The position numbers were made by a program, and so were the translations under genes. From Nitrospirota bacterium (lineage in GTDB: Bacteria > Nitrospirota > Thermodesulfovibrionia > Thermodesulfovibrionales > JdFR-88), in NCBI GenBank assembly GCA_021813405.1, contig JAKAKS010000045.1, positions 1 to 47,156 on the forward strand: a DNA stretch of 47,156 nucleotides. The letters run 5' to 3'. The notes under the pieces are model-generated. The model saw only the letters and a program-made list of their open reading frames with translations. It was not told the origin of the DNA and did no database searches. Positions 34,801 to 41,877 of the stretch are shown piece after piece; position 1 is the stretch's first letter; every line of letters begins with the position of its first letter.

Positions 34801-36063
34801 CCGGCCATCAAGGCGGAAGAACCTGCTCCGAGGAAAACCGAAAATAAAAAATTGCGCGCCCGCGCTGCTGTCAGAAAAAGGACCGTGTACATCCCCCGCA
34901 TGTCCGACCATGCCTTTGCCCTGAAGGCCGGGTTCGAACATTGCGGCGTGCCAGCCGAAGTGCTGCCGCCCTCGGACGCAAGGACGGTGGCGCTTGGGGA
35001 ACGGCATGTATCGGGCAAGGAGTGTTATCCCTTTATGGTCACCGCCGGCGACATGCTGAAGCAGGTGCACGCGCCCGGATTCAAGCCTGGCGAATCCGCC
35101 TTCTTCATGCCTTCGGGCACAGGGCCATGCCGGTTCGGGCAGTATCATGTCTTTCACAAGCAGATACTGGAGGACATGGGAATCCCGGATGTCCCCATAT
35201 TCGCCCCTAACCAGGACCATGGTTTTTACGGGGAACTGGGCATGGTGGGCAAGGATTTTACCCTTACGGCCTGGAAAGGGATTGTGGCGATAGAGCTGCT
35301 GATAAAAAACCTTCACGAAACAAGGCCTTACGAAAGTCAGCCCGGCAGGGCCGAAGATGCGTACCTCCGTTTCCTGCCCCGGATATGCGAAGCGGTGAAG
35401 GGCGCAAACGGGATAAGGACCGTCCTTTTGGAGATGAAGGAGGAGTTTGCCGGCATTCCCAAAACCAATACCGGCAAAAAGCCGCTTGTGGGCGTGGTGG
35501 GCGAGATATTTGTCCGGTCCAACCGGTTTTCAAACGAGGGCCTGGTAAAGAAAATAGAGGCGCTGGGCGGCGAGGTGTGGCTGGCGCCGGTTGAGGAATG
35601 GGTTTATTACGTGAACCTGATGTCGCTAAGGAAAGGCCTTGCCCGGAAAGACTGGAAGCCGCTTCTGGAGACAGCAATAAAGAGGTTTTTCCAGGAGCGC
35701 ATCGAGCATAAATATCATAAGACTTTCGCTGGCTGCTTAAAAACACTGCATGAGCCGTCAACCAGAAAGATACTGGGAAATGCCGCGCCCTATGTTCACG
35801 ATTCGTTTGAGGGCGAGACGGTGCTCAGCATTGGCAAGGCCGTGGATCTTGCCCGCCGCGGGGCGTCCGGAATAGTAAACGCCATGCCGTTTGGGTGCAT
35901 GCCAGGCACAATCGTAACGGCGCTTCTGCGCAGCATCAGCCGCGATTACGGCATACCGGCCATCAGCATGCCTTTCGACGGCACCGAATCCCTCTCTAAT
36001 ACGCTTCAGCTGGAGGCCTTTATGGACCAGGCGAAGCAGCGCGGCAGTACGACAATTCGATAG
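31858..36063 (+). CDS. Double-ATPase 2-hydroxyacyl-CoA dehydratase activase family protein
   Basis: A 1401-aa protein with two ASKHA ATPase modules of the BcrA/BadF/HgdC type followed by DUF2229 and dehydratase-like regions. Module 1 starts GIDAGSVSVKLA (from residue 4) with ELGGEDSKLI and CAAGTGSFLDQQAERL. Module 2 starts GVDIGSISTNVV (residue 322) with IGGQDSKYI and CAAGTGSFLEEQAEKL. The CAAGTG cysteines would ligate the bridging [4Fe-4S] cluster. Residues ~603-615 add CQGCSNVC. The rest carries conserved cysteines, for example EACFPVK, GRAYNAY and NAMPFGCMPGT. Relatives reduce a partner enzyme by ATP-driven electron transfer; here partner regions seem fused. The substrate is unknown. The TTG start has GGAGGG 5 bp upstream. 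Confidence 0.9.
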   Translation: MFFAGIDAGSVSVKLAILNEKGEKVWGGFLRHKGHPLKAALELLKAKGPGNITFEETSFAITGSAGRLLASVFGLVPLNEAVAQAASTRKLFPDIKNIIELGGEDSKLIIQGENGIEDFSMNSVCAAGTGSFLDQQAERLKLSIEEFSEMALKSANPARIAGRCSVFAKSDMIHLQQIATPVEDIVSGLCFAVARNFKGAIMRGRSLKGRVSFQGGVAANNGMARAFKETLGLDDLFIPPDFVLMGAIGAALKTMENPQDASLRIDPALLEQYLERGQSSRGGHKPLLAEGDRFRQRHMKAHSAVSSMDEKKGSSPFKAWLGVDIGSISTNVVLLDDNGRLLAKRYLMTAGRPLEAVRQGLREIYDELGGNIQIAGVGTTGSGRYMIADYIGADVVKNEITAQATAAAFIDPEVDTIFEIGGQDSKYISLKDGVIVDFEMNKACAAGTGSFLEEQAEKLDISIKGEFADLAFSCQSPLRLGERCTVFMENSLMAGLGKGAKRQDVLAGLAYSIVQNYINRVVAGKPVGKKIFFQGGVAFNKSVVAAFEKYLGVEVTVPPNHDVTGAIGMALLAKENATPLSITKSAFKGFREIEASSYNVSSFKCQGCSNVCEINRVNVKGEKTPLHYGGRCEKYDIKRKPAGIRNYFRLREELLWKHQLSLKPLSGRPVIGIPYIFFFEDQLPFWGALFHECGFNVAVSPKTTREIASLGLESVLSEACFPVKVAHGHIRYLIEKGVDSVFVPSFINLNTADEEYPSGQACPMTQTIPYVAKAALKGLKSFSPPVSMSMDNRSLAKTLSPHLEALGGARQLSQAINRARAIQTEFLASIKEEGAKFLADISSGNESEKAVVILGRAYNAYDKGMNLEIPEKLSTLGVRSIPMDFLPLADVQIRQDYPQMYWRSGQQILKAARFICKHPNLYPIFLGNFSCGPDSFLLKHLKKEFSCAGKPVLHIEIDEHSADAGAITRCEAFLDSIGKMAPAIKAEEPAPRKTENKKLRARAAVRKRTVYIPRMSDHAFALKAGFEHCGVPAEVLPPSDARTVALGERHVSGKECYPFMVTAGDMLKQVHAPGFKPGESAFFMPSGTGPCRFGQYHVFHKQILEDMGIPDVPIFAPNQDHGFYGELGMVGKDFTLTAWKGIVAIELLIKNLHETRPYESQPGRAEDAYLRFLPRICEAVKGANGIRTVLLEMKEEFAGIPKTNTGKKPLVGVVGEIFVRSNRFSNEGLVKKIEALGGEVWLAPVEEWVYYVNLMSLRKGLARKDWKPLLETAIKRFFQERIEHKYHKTFAGCLKTLHEPSTRKILGNAAPYVHDSFEGETVLSIGKAVDLARRGASGIVNAMPFGCMPGTIVTALLRSISRDYGIPAISMPFDGTESLSNTLQLEAFMDQAKQRGSTTIR

Positions 36064-36086
36064 TAGTGCTGTGGCACTGCTGTTTT
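36062..36086 (+). terminator. Probable terminator after the activase gene
   Basis: AGTAGTGC (36062-36069) pairs with GCACTGCT (36074-36081), one G-U pair included, with a TGTG loop and followed by GTTTTGAATTT. The stem starts at the stop codon of the activase gene. Confidence 0.55.
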
Positions 36087-36180
36087 GAATTTGAAACTTT
36101 AAGGCAGCGCAGGTATAATTAGGCTCTCAGGGGGATGGCCAATCTCCCTAAGCCAATCCAGAATGCAAGGAGGTGATGCA

Positions 36181-36276
36181 GTGGGTAGCGTAGTAAAGTG
36201 GCGTAAGAAGAAGATGTCCAAACACAAACATAAAAAGCTCCGCAAAAAGATGAAGTTTGCAAGAAGGAGCAAATAA
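36181..36276 (+). CDS. bS22/mS38-like small ribosomal protein (AURKAIP1/COX24 domain)
   Basis: A 31-codon gene. The product reads GSVVKWRKKKMSKHKHKKL and then RKKMKFARRSK: very basic, with the conserved pattern KxRKKxMxKHKxKKLxxKxK of the AURKAIP1/COX24 family, whose bacterial members bind the small ribosomal subunit decoding region (bS22, homologous to mitochondrial mS38). The start is GTG at 36181, preceded by AAGGAGGTGA (36167-36176), a full-length match to the 16S anti-Shine-Dalgarno. An in-frame ATG alternative at 36176 runs into a stop after four codons. A 69-aa gene follows 12 bp later. Confidence 0.85.
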   Translation: MGSVVKWRKKKMSKHKHKKLRKKMKFARRSK

Positions 36277-36288
36277 AGAAGGCCCGCC

Positions 36289-36498
36289 ATGAAGGAAGAT
36301 ATCGCCCTCAAGGAACATATCAAGCTAGTCGAGAAGGAAGTTGCAACTCTCACCGGCAAGCTTGCGGGAGTGGATTGCCTTTCTGAGGACCTGGAAGATA
36401 TAAAGGCAGAGCTTAAGGCCCTGAAGCTGTTTCTTGGCCGGCAGTTCCCTGATTTCAAAAAGGAATTCCCGGAACTGATCGGAAAAGTCCAGGCCTAG
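36289..36498 (+). CDS. Small coiled-coil protein of unknown function
   Basis: A 69-aa protein, MKEDIALKEHIKLVEKEVAT and onwards, rich in Lys, Glu and Leu with heptad spacing. It ends in the motif-like FLGRQFPDFKKEFPELIGKVQA. It is predicted to be a helical hairpin. It starts 12 bp after the ribosomal-protein-like gene in the same direction, so the two probably form one unit. No family recognised. The overlapping minus-strand frame (36458-36099) is a shadow. Confidence 0.65.
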   Translation: MKEDIALKEHIKLVEKEVATLTGKLAGVDCLSEDLEDIKAELKALKLFLGRQFPDFKKEFPELIGKVQA

Positions 36499-36540
36499 AT
36501 TAAACCTCGGGTTTGGGATTCCAAATTTCAAGTACTTACT

Positions 36541-36559
36541 GGAACCTGTCTCAGGTTCC
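36541..36559. terminator. Hairpin between convergent genes
   Basis: A perfect 8-bp stem GGAACCTG (36541-36548) and CAGGTTCC (36552-36559) with a 3-nt loop. It touches the stop codon of the minus-strand hydrolase gene and lies 43 bp after the plus-strand 69-aa gene. Neither side has a T-tract, so it is a likely end-of-transcript hairpin with weak intrinsic termination. Confidence 0.45.
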
Positions 36560-37305
36560 TAATAAAAGCGCGTGACCATCACCCCGGCAAACGGCATGCC
36601 TTTCGCATAAAGGCCAAAGGGGACTTTAGCGACCATGCCGCCCCGGGCCTTGGTGCCGTGCGCGTGCACCAGGTAAACCGTGCCGTCCTGCACTGCTATT
36701 ATCCCCATATGGCCGATTATCTCTCCCACAACCCTCTGCTTCGGGTGCTTCACAAAAAACACGATATCGCCGTCCTTGAAACGGGGCAGCGCCCCGGTGA
36801 TAAGGCTTTTAGGCAGGATATTTACAAAGGGGATGCCGCGGGAGCCTTCCATCTTTTCCGTTTTCCCAAGGCTGGCCGTAACATCACGGCCCCATTTGCC
36901 GCTTAGGATCATGTCCTCGCCGTACTGGAAGCGGTCGTCATAATTAAGCACCTTGCCGGCCTTGTCCACGCGGCCCATGTGTTTAAACCGGAGATAGAGC
37001 GCCTCCCGCCTGGCACCCTGGGGGGTATTTGAAAAGGCAAGCTCAGTGGACCTGAAAACGTGATACATGCAGTCCACGGCGCTGTCATGCACTATCTCGG
37101 CATTCCTTACGTATGCGCCCAGGGGGTCCTTGTCATAAGGGGTGCCGATGAATTTCCGGGCAAAGAAGGCTATGCGGTCCGGCCTGGAAAGCGAATGCGC
37201 TTTTTTCTGGAGGGCCAAAACCTCCGAATCTGAAAACGCGTAACAGGCCGAAGGGATAAACACAAGCAATAAACAGGACACAAGGTAAATCCTGGCTTTA
37301 GCCAT
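36559..37305 (-). CDS. DUF1460-like exported hydrolase (NlpC/P60 fold)
   Basis: A 248-aa protein with a signal peptide (IYLVSCLLLVFIPSACYA). The mature part has FIGTPYDKDPLGAYVRNAEIVHDSAVDCMYHV, with Cys in the DC position of NlpC/P60 enzymes. A later GEIIGHMGIIAVQDG supplies the His, and VYLVHAHGTKARGG follows. The order GTPY-x-DC-x-GH is that of DUF1460 (Pfam 07313), a family of N-acetylmuramoyl-L-alanine amidase-like peptidoglycan hydrolases. I chose the ATG at 37305, which has GGAGT 8 bp upstream, over the TTG at 37308. It is the second gene of an operon headed by the Crp/Fnr regulator, 12 bp apart. Confidence 0.8.
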   Translation of the reverse strand: MAKARIYLVSCLLLVFIPSACYAFSDSEVLALQKKAHSLSRPDRIAFFARKFIGTPYDKDPLGAYVRNAEIVHDSAVDCMYHVFRSTELAFSNTPQGARREALYLRFKHMGRVDKAGKVLNYDDRFQYGEDMILSGKWGRDVTASLGKTEKMEGSRGIPFVNILPKSLITGALPRFKDGDIVFFVKHPKQRVVGEIIGHMGIIAVQDGTVYLVHAHGTKARGGMVAKVPFGLYAKGMPFAGVMVTRFY

Positions 37306-37317
37306 CAAGGCACACTC

Positions 37318-38004
37318 CTACTCCTCTTTCGAAATCAACTCCTGAAGTCCGGACATCGACTTTATTTTAATCCTGCCGTCCTTTTCTTCCAGGACGCCCG
37401 CTTTTTTAAACTTGCTCATGGTCCTTATCGCGGTCTCCACGGTGGTGCCGGACATCTCCGCAATATCCTGTTTTGTAAGTTTCATGCCTATGCCCGCGCC
37501 ATCCACCAGATCTCCTGCGCCGGATTTTTTTGCCAGTTTCAAAAGCAGCGAGGCTATGCGCGCCTCCACCCTGCCAAGGGCCAGCTCCCGCCTGGACTCC
37601 AGGGAGTCTGTCAGCCTGCCGCCCAGTTCCGCAAAAATCTGCTTCATAAGTTCCGGGTTGCGCCCCAGGGCCTCCATGAAGTCCTCCCGCCTCATCTTCA
37701 AAAGCACGCTGTCTTCCATGGCAACGGCATTGGCCGGATAGGGGATGTTCCTTACCACGGCCACCCCGCCAAAAAAATCCATTGGGGAGATAAGCTCAAG
37801 TATTATTTCCCTGCCGCCCGGAGACAGCTTGGTTATCTTTACCTTGCCCTCAATGACAATATAGAACCACCCGGGCGCATCGCCTTCGGAAAATATGGCC
37901 TCGCGCTTTTTCCGGGTCTCTTTTTTTAAGGCTAATGATATCCGTTCAATCTCCTGCCTGTTTAAATCCCTGAACAGGCGGACGTTTTCAAGCTCCAATG
38001 GCAT
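37318..38004 (-). CDS. Crp/Fnr-family transcriptional regulator
   Basis: A 228-aa regulator with an N-terminal cyclic-nucleotide-binding-like beta barrel (EAIFSEGDAPGWFYIVIEGKVKI, GGREIILELISPMDFFGGVAV) and a C-terminal winged HTH (LTKQDIAEMSGTTVETAIRTMSKFKKAGVLE). It has no cysteine cluster, so it is not an FNR oxygen sensor. The ligand pocket does not show a clear cAMP motif. I chose the ATG at 38004, with AGGTG upstream, over the TTG at 38040. It heads the operon with the DUF1460-like hydrolase. The dyads in this window (TGAC-N-GTCA type) resemble Crp/Fnr sites and are candidate targets, but that is speculation. Confidence 0.9.
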   Translation of the reverse strand: MPLELENVRLFRDLNRQEIERISLALKKETRKKREAIFSEGDAPGWFYIVIEGKVKITKLSPGGREIILELISPMDFFGGVAVVRNIPYPANAVAMEDSVLLKMRREDFMEALGRNPELMKQIFAELGGRLTDSLESRRELALGRVEARIASLLLKLAKKSGAGDLVDGAGIGMKLTKQDIAEMSGTTVETAIRTMSKFKKAGVLEEKDGRIKIKSMSGLQELISKEE

Positions 38005-38105
38005 ACACCTAGAATAAAAGAAAAGGGTGCCTTGGGACAATAGATATTCATCTCATGTATTCCATACCTTGCCGCTTTCATATACAATCTGGGAAAAGGA
38101 GACCT

Positions 38106-38570
38106 ATGCCGCATTTCGGACTGATAGACGAGGAAAAACTGGGCCCCATCCAGGGCCCCCTGATGCGCTCCAGGCTGCACATAAGGGGCGGCAGAAGACG
38201 GATCATCTCCGGCGACATCGCAAACGGGATACTGGCCCTGTATGACGCCCTCACATCCGCCATGGACTTTTACCTGGCATCCCACCAGGAATTGCGCGAC
38301 AGGCTCATCGGGGCCGGGGAAGATATACTGTCGGACAGGAACCTCTTCCTGGCCTTCCAGAAAAACGGGATCATCCCAGACAATTTTGAGTGGCAGGAAC
38401 TGGACTTTGCCGTCCAGCTTGCCCTGGGGCGGAATATGGGCAACTACAACTGGCGCAAACTGGCCGGCAAGCTGGAGGAATGCTATATAAGGCTTGAAGC
38501 CGCGCCCTTTGACGAAGGGGCGCTGCCCGCACCGCAGCCCGAACCCTTTCTGCCAGGCAAAACCGCCTGA
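38106..38570 (+). CDS. Conserved-looking hypothetical protein, 154 aa
   Basis: A 154-aa soluble protein. MPHFGLIDEEKLGPIQGPLMRS leads into RLHIRGGRRRIISGDIANGILALYDALTSAMDFYL, then helices with DNFEWQELDFAVQLALGRNMGNYNW. The ATG at 38106 has GGAG 7 bp upstream, so I prefer it to the upstream frame opening at 38055. It is divergent from the Crp/Fnr gene. I do not recognise the family; there are no TM segments or metal motifs. Confidence 0.7.
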   Translation: MPHFGLIDEEKLGPIQGPLMRSRLHIRGGRRRIISGDIANGILALYDALTSAMDFYLASHQELRDRLIGAGEDILSDRNLFLAFQKNGIIPDNFEWQELDFAVQLALGRNMGNYNWRKLAGKLEECYIRLEAAPFDEGALPAPQPEPFLPGKTA

Positions 38571-38609
38571 ATTACCTCTGAAACAGGGCCATGCCGCCCA
38601 GCGGGCCTG

Positions 38610-38618
38610 TGATATAAT
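38610..38618 (+). promoter_or_regulatory. Extended -10 promoter box upstream of paralogue 2
   Basis: TGATATAAT is an exact extended -10, 30 bp before the preferred TTG at 38648 and 8 bp before an alternative TTG at 38627. The -35 region is poor. Confidence 0.5.
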
Positions 38619-38647
38619 TACAAATCTTGGTCCGCCCGGAGAACACC

Positions 38648-40843
38648 TTGCAAACGGCCCCGCCCGGCTGGAGAACCGCCGTTTGGGCCTTTTTTGCCTA
38701 TTGCGCATTGTCCGTGGTCATGACCTGGCCTGCGGTCCTCCATTTAACTACCAGGGCGCTTGGCGGCGGCGGTGACAGCGTAGAGTCGCTATGGAATTAC
38801 TGGTGGGTAAAGCACGCCCTTATAGACCTGAAGACAAACCCTTTTTTTACCGATTACGTTTATTATCCGCATAAAAACTCGCTGGCCCTGCACACCCTTG
38901 TTTTCCTTAACGGGCTGCTTTCCATCCCGCTTCAATATATTCTGCCCCTGCCCGCTGTTTACAACATTTTTATCATGCTTGCCTTCGCCCTCTCCGGCTT
39001 TGCCGTGTTCCTTCTGGCGCGCCGGTTTGTGGAAGACAACCGGGCCGCTTTCCTTGCCGGGCTTATCTTCGCCTCTTTCCGCAGCGCTGAAGGCCATGCG
39101 GGGGCGCTGGTTACGCAATGGATACCATTCTACCTTCTTTTCCTTCTAAAAGCGCTTGATGAGGACGAGGGCTGGCTGAAAAACTCGCTTCTGTCGGGTC
39201 TGTTCCTGGCGTTCAATTTCTATACCGATTATTATCACTTCCTGGGGGCATTGATATTCACTGCTATCGTGCTCCTGTATTATCTGCTTAAAAAAGAAAT
39301 CCGGCCGGCTGCAATGGCAGGGAGGGCGCTTCCAGTTGCGGCCGTGTCCCTTCCGTTTGTCCTGCCGGTAGTATGGATGGTCTTCAGGCAAGGCGCGCTG
39401 GACCACGGGTTAGAGAAGGTAACCAGGGTGGAACCGGTAAACGTTACCGACCTGGCCGGTCTTTTCTCGCCAAACAGCCTGAACCCGGTGCTGGGCAGGA
39501 TCTCTTTCAATCATTTTTTTACCGGGCAGGAAAGTTATACATACATGGGGGCAGTGGCGGCGTTTTTTTCGGTGTACGCTCTTTTCAAACTCCGGAGGGA
39601 AAAACCTCACCTTACATTATGGGCTGTTTCAGCGGCAGTTTTCCTTGTGCTTTCCATGGGAACGCATCTGCATATACTGGGACGGGTCACCCCTGTGCCG
39701 CTGCCGTACAGGCTGCTCATGCAAGGGTTCCTGAAACACCTGTGGAACCCCATCCGTTTGTTCGCTTACGCAATGCTGTCCATCTCTGTGCTGGCGGCCT
39801 GCGGCATGGAGCGGGCCTTTAAAAAGAAAGGCGCCCTGCTTTTTCCAGTGCTGCTGCCAGCCATCCTGCTAGAGTATACTGTTGTGCCGCAAATTACCTT
39901 CGATTGCAGAATCCCGCCCATATACAAGACAATCGCCGCGGACCGCAACGCGCAGGCCGTGCTGGAAGTGCCGGCCTTTGTGCGCACCGGCATGGACAAC
40001 TACGGCCACGGCGCGGACGAGGCCCCGCTTTATTACCAGACGTTCCATGGCAAAAAACTTTTTGGGGAGTCCCTTTCCCGCGTCCCGCAGAGGGTCTTTT
40101 TGTCTTATTTGAATCTGCCGGTTTACAGAAGCCTGTTCCTTGGCACCCGGCGCCTGCTTCAGGCCAGGGACACCGATAAAAAGGATGCGCAGGATTTCCT
40201 GGACCTTTTCGGTATAGATTATGTGGTGGTGCACCGCACTGAAGAGTACGCCGGATTTTACGAGGGATACCTGAGGGATGTGCTTCCAATGGACTTGATT
40301 TACTCCAGTCCCGCAATCGCCGTGTACAAGGCGCAACATGACACTGGCGGCAGCCTTACCGTGCAGGCATCCACGTCCGTGTCCGTATTGTACTTATACG
40401 ATGGATGGATAAACGGGCTCAAAAGCGGCAATTACGGATACGCGGCCTCCTGCGGCAATAAGGCCGTGCTTCTTGCAAACCTGAAACCCCTCACACAATA
40501 CAGGCTGGACCTGGTGCTTGCCCCGGACAAAAAGATTAAAAACAGGCTGGTCCGGGTGGCCATAGACGGGAAGGCGCTTGCCAGCCTGGCCCTGAAGGGC
40601 GGCTGGAACATTTACAGGGTCAATATCCCGGCAGGCTTTGCCGGCAGCGGGCTAAAAAAGATTAGTCTGATGCCCGCAGAAAAGATAGATATGGCGTTCA
40701 CCGGCGGCACGCTGTGGCCCAGATTTGCCGTCCCCCTGCCATCTGATTACCCTCCGGGTTACTGGGAGCAGGACAATTCCAGATTCAAGGATGTAAAAAC
40801 TTCATTTGCGCTGCACAGCTTTACGTTAAAAAAGGTGAAGTAG
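38648..40843 (+). CDS. Large GT-C-like membrane protein with C-terminal beta domain (paralogue 2)
   Basis: A ~731-aa paralogue of 22439-24715 with the same layout: about 11 TM helices, first loop GGGGDSVESLWNYWW, then HALIDLKTNPFFTDYVYYPH, LPLPAVYN, FNFYTDYYHF, HLWNPIRLF, and a beta-rich C-terminal part with SVSVLYLYDGWINGLKSGNYGY and PPGYWEQDNSRFKD. I prefer the TTG at 38648 because GGAG lies 6 bp upstream (38638-38641); TTG at 38627 is the longer option. The paralogues share short identical DNA stretches, so the duplication may not be ancient. Unlike paralogue 1 it has no adjacent GT4 gene. A surface-glycan role is inferred. Confidence 0.82.
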   Translation: MQTAPPGWRTAVWAFFAYCALSVVMTWPAVLHLTTRALGGGGDSVESLWNYWWVKHALIDLKTNPFFTDYVYYPHKNSLALHTLVFLNGLLSIPLQYILPLPAVYNIFIMLAFALSGFAVFLLARRFVEDNRAAFLAGLIFASFRSAEGHAGALVTQWIPFYLLFLLKALDEDEGWLKNSLLSGLFLAFNFYTDYYHFLGALIFTAIVLLYYLLKKEIRPAAMAGRALPVAAVSLPFVLPVVWMVFRQGALDHGLEKVTRVEPVNVTDLAGLFSPNSLNPVLGRISFNHFFTGQESYTYMGAVAAFFSVYALFKLRREKPHLTLWAVSAAVFLVLSMGTHLHILGRVTPVPLPYRLLMQGFLKHLWNPIRLFAYAMLSISVLAACGMERAFKKKGALLFPVLLPAILLEYTVVPQITFDCRIPPIYKTIAADRNAQAVLEVPAFVRTGMDNYGHGADEAPLYYQTFHGKKLFGESLSRVPQRVFLSYLNLPVYRSLFLGTRRLLQARDTDKKDAQDFLDLFGIDYVVVHRTEEYAGFYEGYLRDVLPMDLIYSSPAIAVYKAQHDTGGSLTVQASTSVSVLYLYDGWINGLKSGNYGYAASCGNKAVLLANLKPLTQYRLDLVLAPDKKIKNRLVRVAIDGKALASLALKGGWNIYRVNIPAGFAGSGLKKISLMPAEKIDMAFTGGTLWPRFAVPLPSDYPPGYWEQDNSRFKDVKTSFALHSFTLKKVK

Positions 40844-41151
40844 GTTTCAAAAAGCATATCTCTTTATTTTGTATCTTTTTTGGCGGCATGCGCCGATACG
40901 CCTGTTTTTTCATCAGGTTTGGCTTTTTTGGCGGGCGGTGTTCGTCTGCGTTGGGGCGCGGTCTTATCCCCAGGGTTAATCGTGGCGCCATGCGCGGCTC
41001 ACATGAATAAGGCAAACGGCCATCGCCGCTTGACTACCGGCAGGTCCGCCGCGCCCACTTCGCTCGCTACCGCCATGCGTCCCCTGATACGGCAACCTGA
41101 AGCCAATTCTGAAGAGCTTGCTTTAGAACTGGAACAGAATGAACATCCGGT
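40844..41151. other. Intergenic gap without a supported gene
   Basis: 308 bp between convergent genes. Weak frames on both strands (40880-41194 plus and 41015-40821 minus) run into flanking genes and have no ribosome binding site or recognisable domain. I see no terminator with a proper T-tract and no repeat. Confidence 0.5.
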
Positions 41152-41877
41152 TCAGGGCAGCAGGGATTCCACAAGTTTTTCCAGCTCGGAATAATCACTG
41201 AACCTGCCATCGGGCTTCAGCCCGTCATATGGGCCGTTGCCGCTCCTGAAAAGCAGGCATTTCATTCCTGCGGCCTTTGAGCCCTTCAGGTCCCTGTCCG
41301 CATTGTCGCCGATGTAAACCGAGTCTTCAGGCCTTACCCAAAGCCTTTTCAGCGCTTCTTCAAAAAGCCTTGTGTCTGGCTTCCTGTAACCGAACCGGGA
41401 AGACAGTATGCGCGTCCTGAAAAACCGGGTAAGCCCAAGCATCTCCATCTCGGGGTCCGTAAATACCCACTGCGCGTCGGAGACCACCGCCAGCCGGTAA
41501 TTGCGTGAAAGCCTGGCCAGCGAATCGTAAACGCCCTGGAACACCCCGAAACGCTTTCTTGAAAGCGACCTGAACAGCATGGCGGCGGACATCACCTCAT
41601 TCCTGCCCGGGCCGGACTTGCCGTACCTCCTCATGATGGAGCGGAAAATGTTATAAACATCGATGTCTGCATGCGCCTGCCCGCTTTGGCCCAGCGCCAT
41701 CCTGATCTCTATCTGGTATTCCTTGCGGAGTTCCTCGGCAGTTATCCGCACAGAAAGATAAGACAGGTATTGCGCCAGCACGCCGTATATCCACGGCTCC
41801 TGCTCGTCCGTCTGGATGTCTATCAGCGTGCCATAGAGGTCAAAAATAACCGCCTTCCTCAAACCCTGAGCCCCCAT
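41152..41877 (-). CDS. HAD-family hydrolase
   Basis: A 241-aa haloacid-dehalogenase-like phosphatase. Motif I is VIFDLYGTLID (Asp nucleophile and general acid position altered to Tyr, D-x-Y as in many family members). Motif II is in LAVVSDAQ, the lysine motif III in FGYRKPDTRLFEEAL, and motif IV is IGDNADRDLKGSKAAGMK. It is the second gene of an operon with the APH-type kinase, overlapping it by 19 bp. A phosphatase paired with a small-molecule kinase suggests a phospho-metabolite cycle (inference). Substrate unknown. Confidence 0.9.
   Translation of the reverse strand: MGAQGLRKAVIFDLYGTLIDIQTDEQEPWIYGVLAQYLSYLSVRITAEELRKEYQIEIRMALGQSGQAHADIDVYNIFRSIMRRYGKSGPGRNEVMSAAMLFRSLSRKRFGVFQGVYDSLARLSRNYRLAVVSDAQWVFTDPEMEMLGLTRFFRTRILSSRFGYRKPDTRLFEEALKRLWVRPEDSVYIGDNADRDLKGSKAAGMKCLLFRSGNGPYDGLKPDGRFSDYSELEKLVESLLP

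Noticed and set aside
40821-41194. Weak ORFs in the gap after the second membrane paralogue
   Set aside because: Both overlap flanking genes, have no ribosome binding site, and show unstructured Pro/Arg-rich composition.
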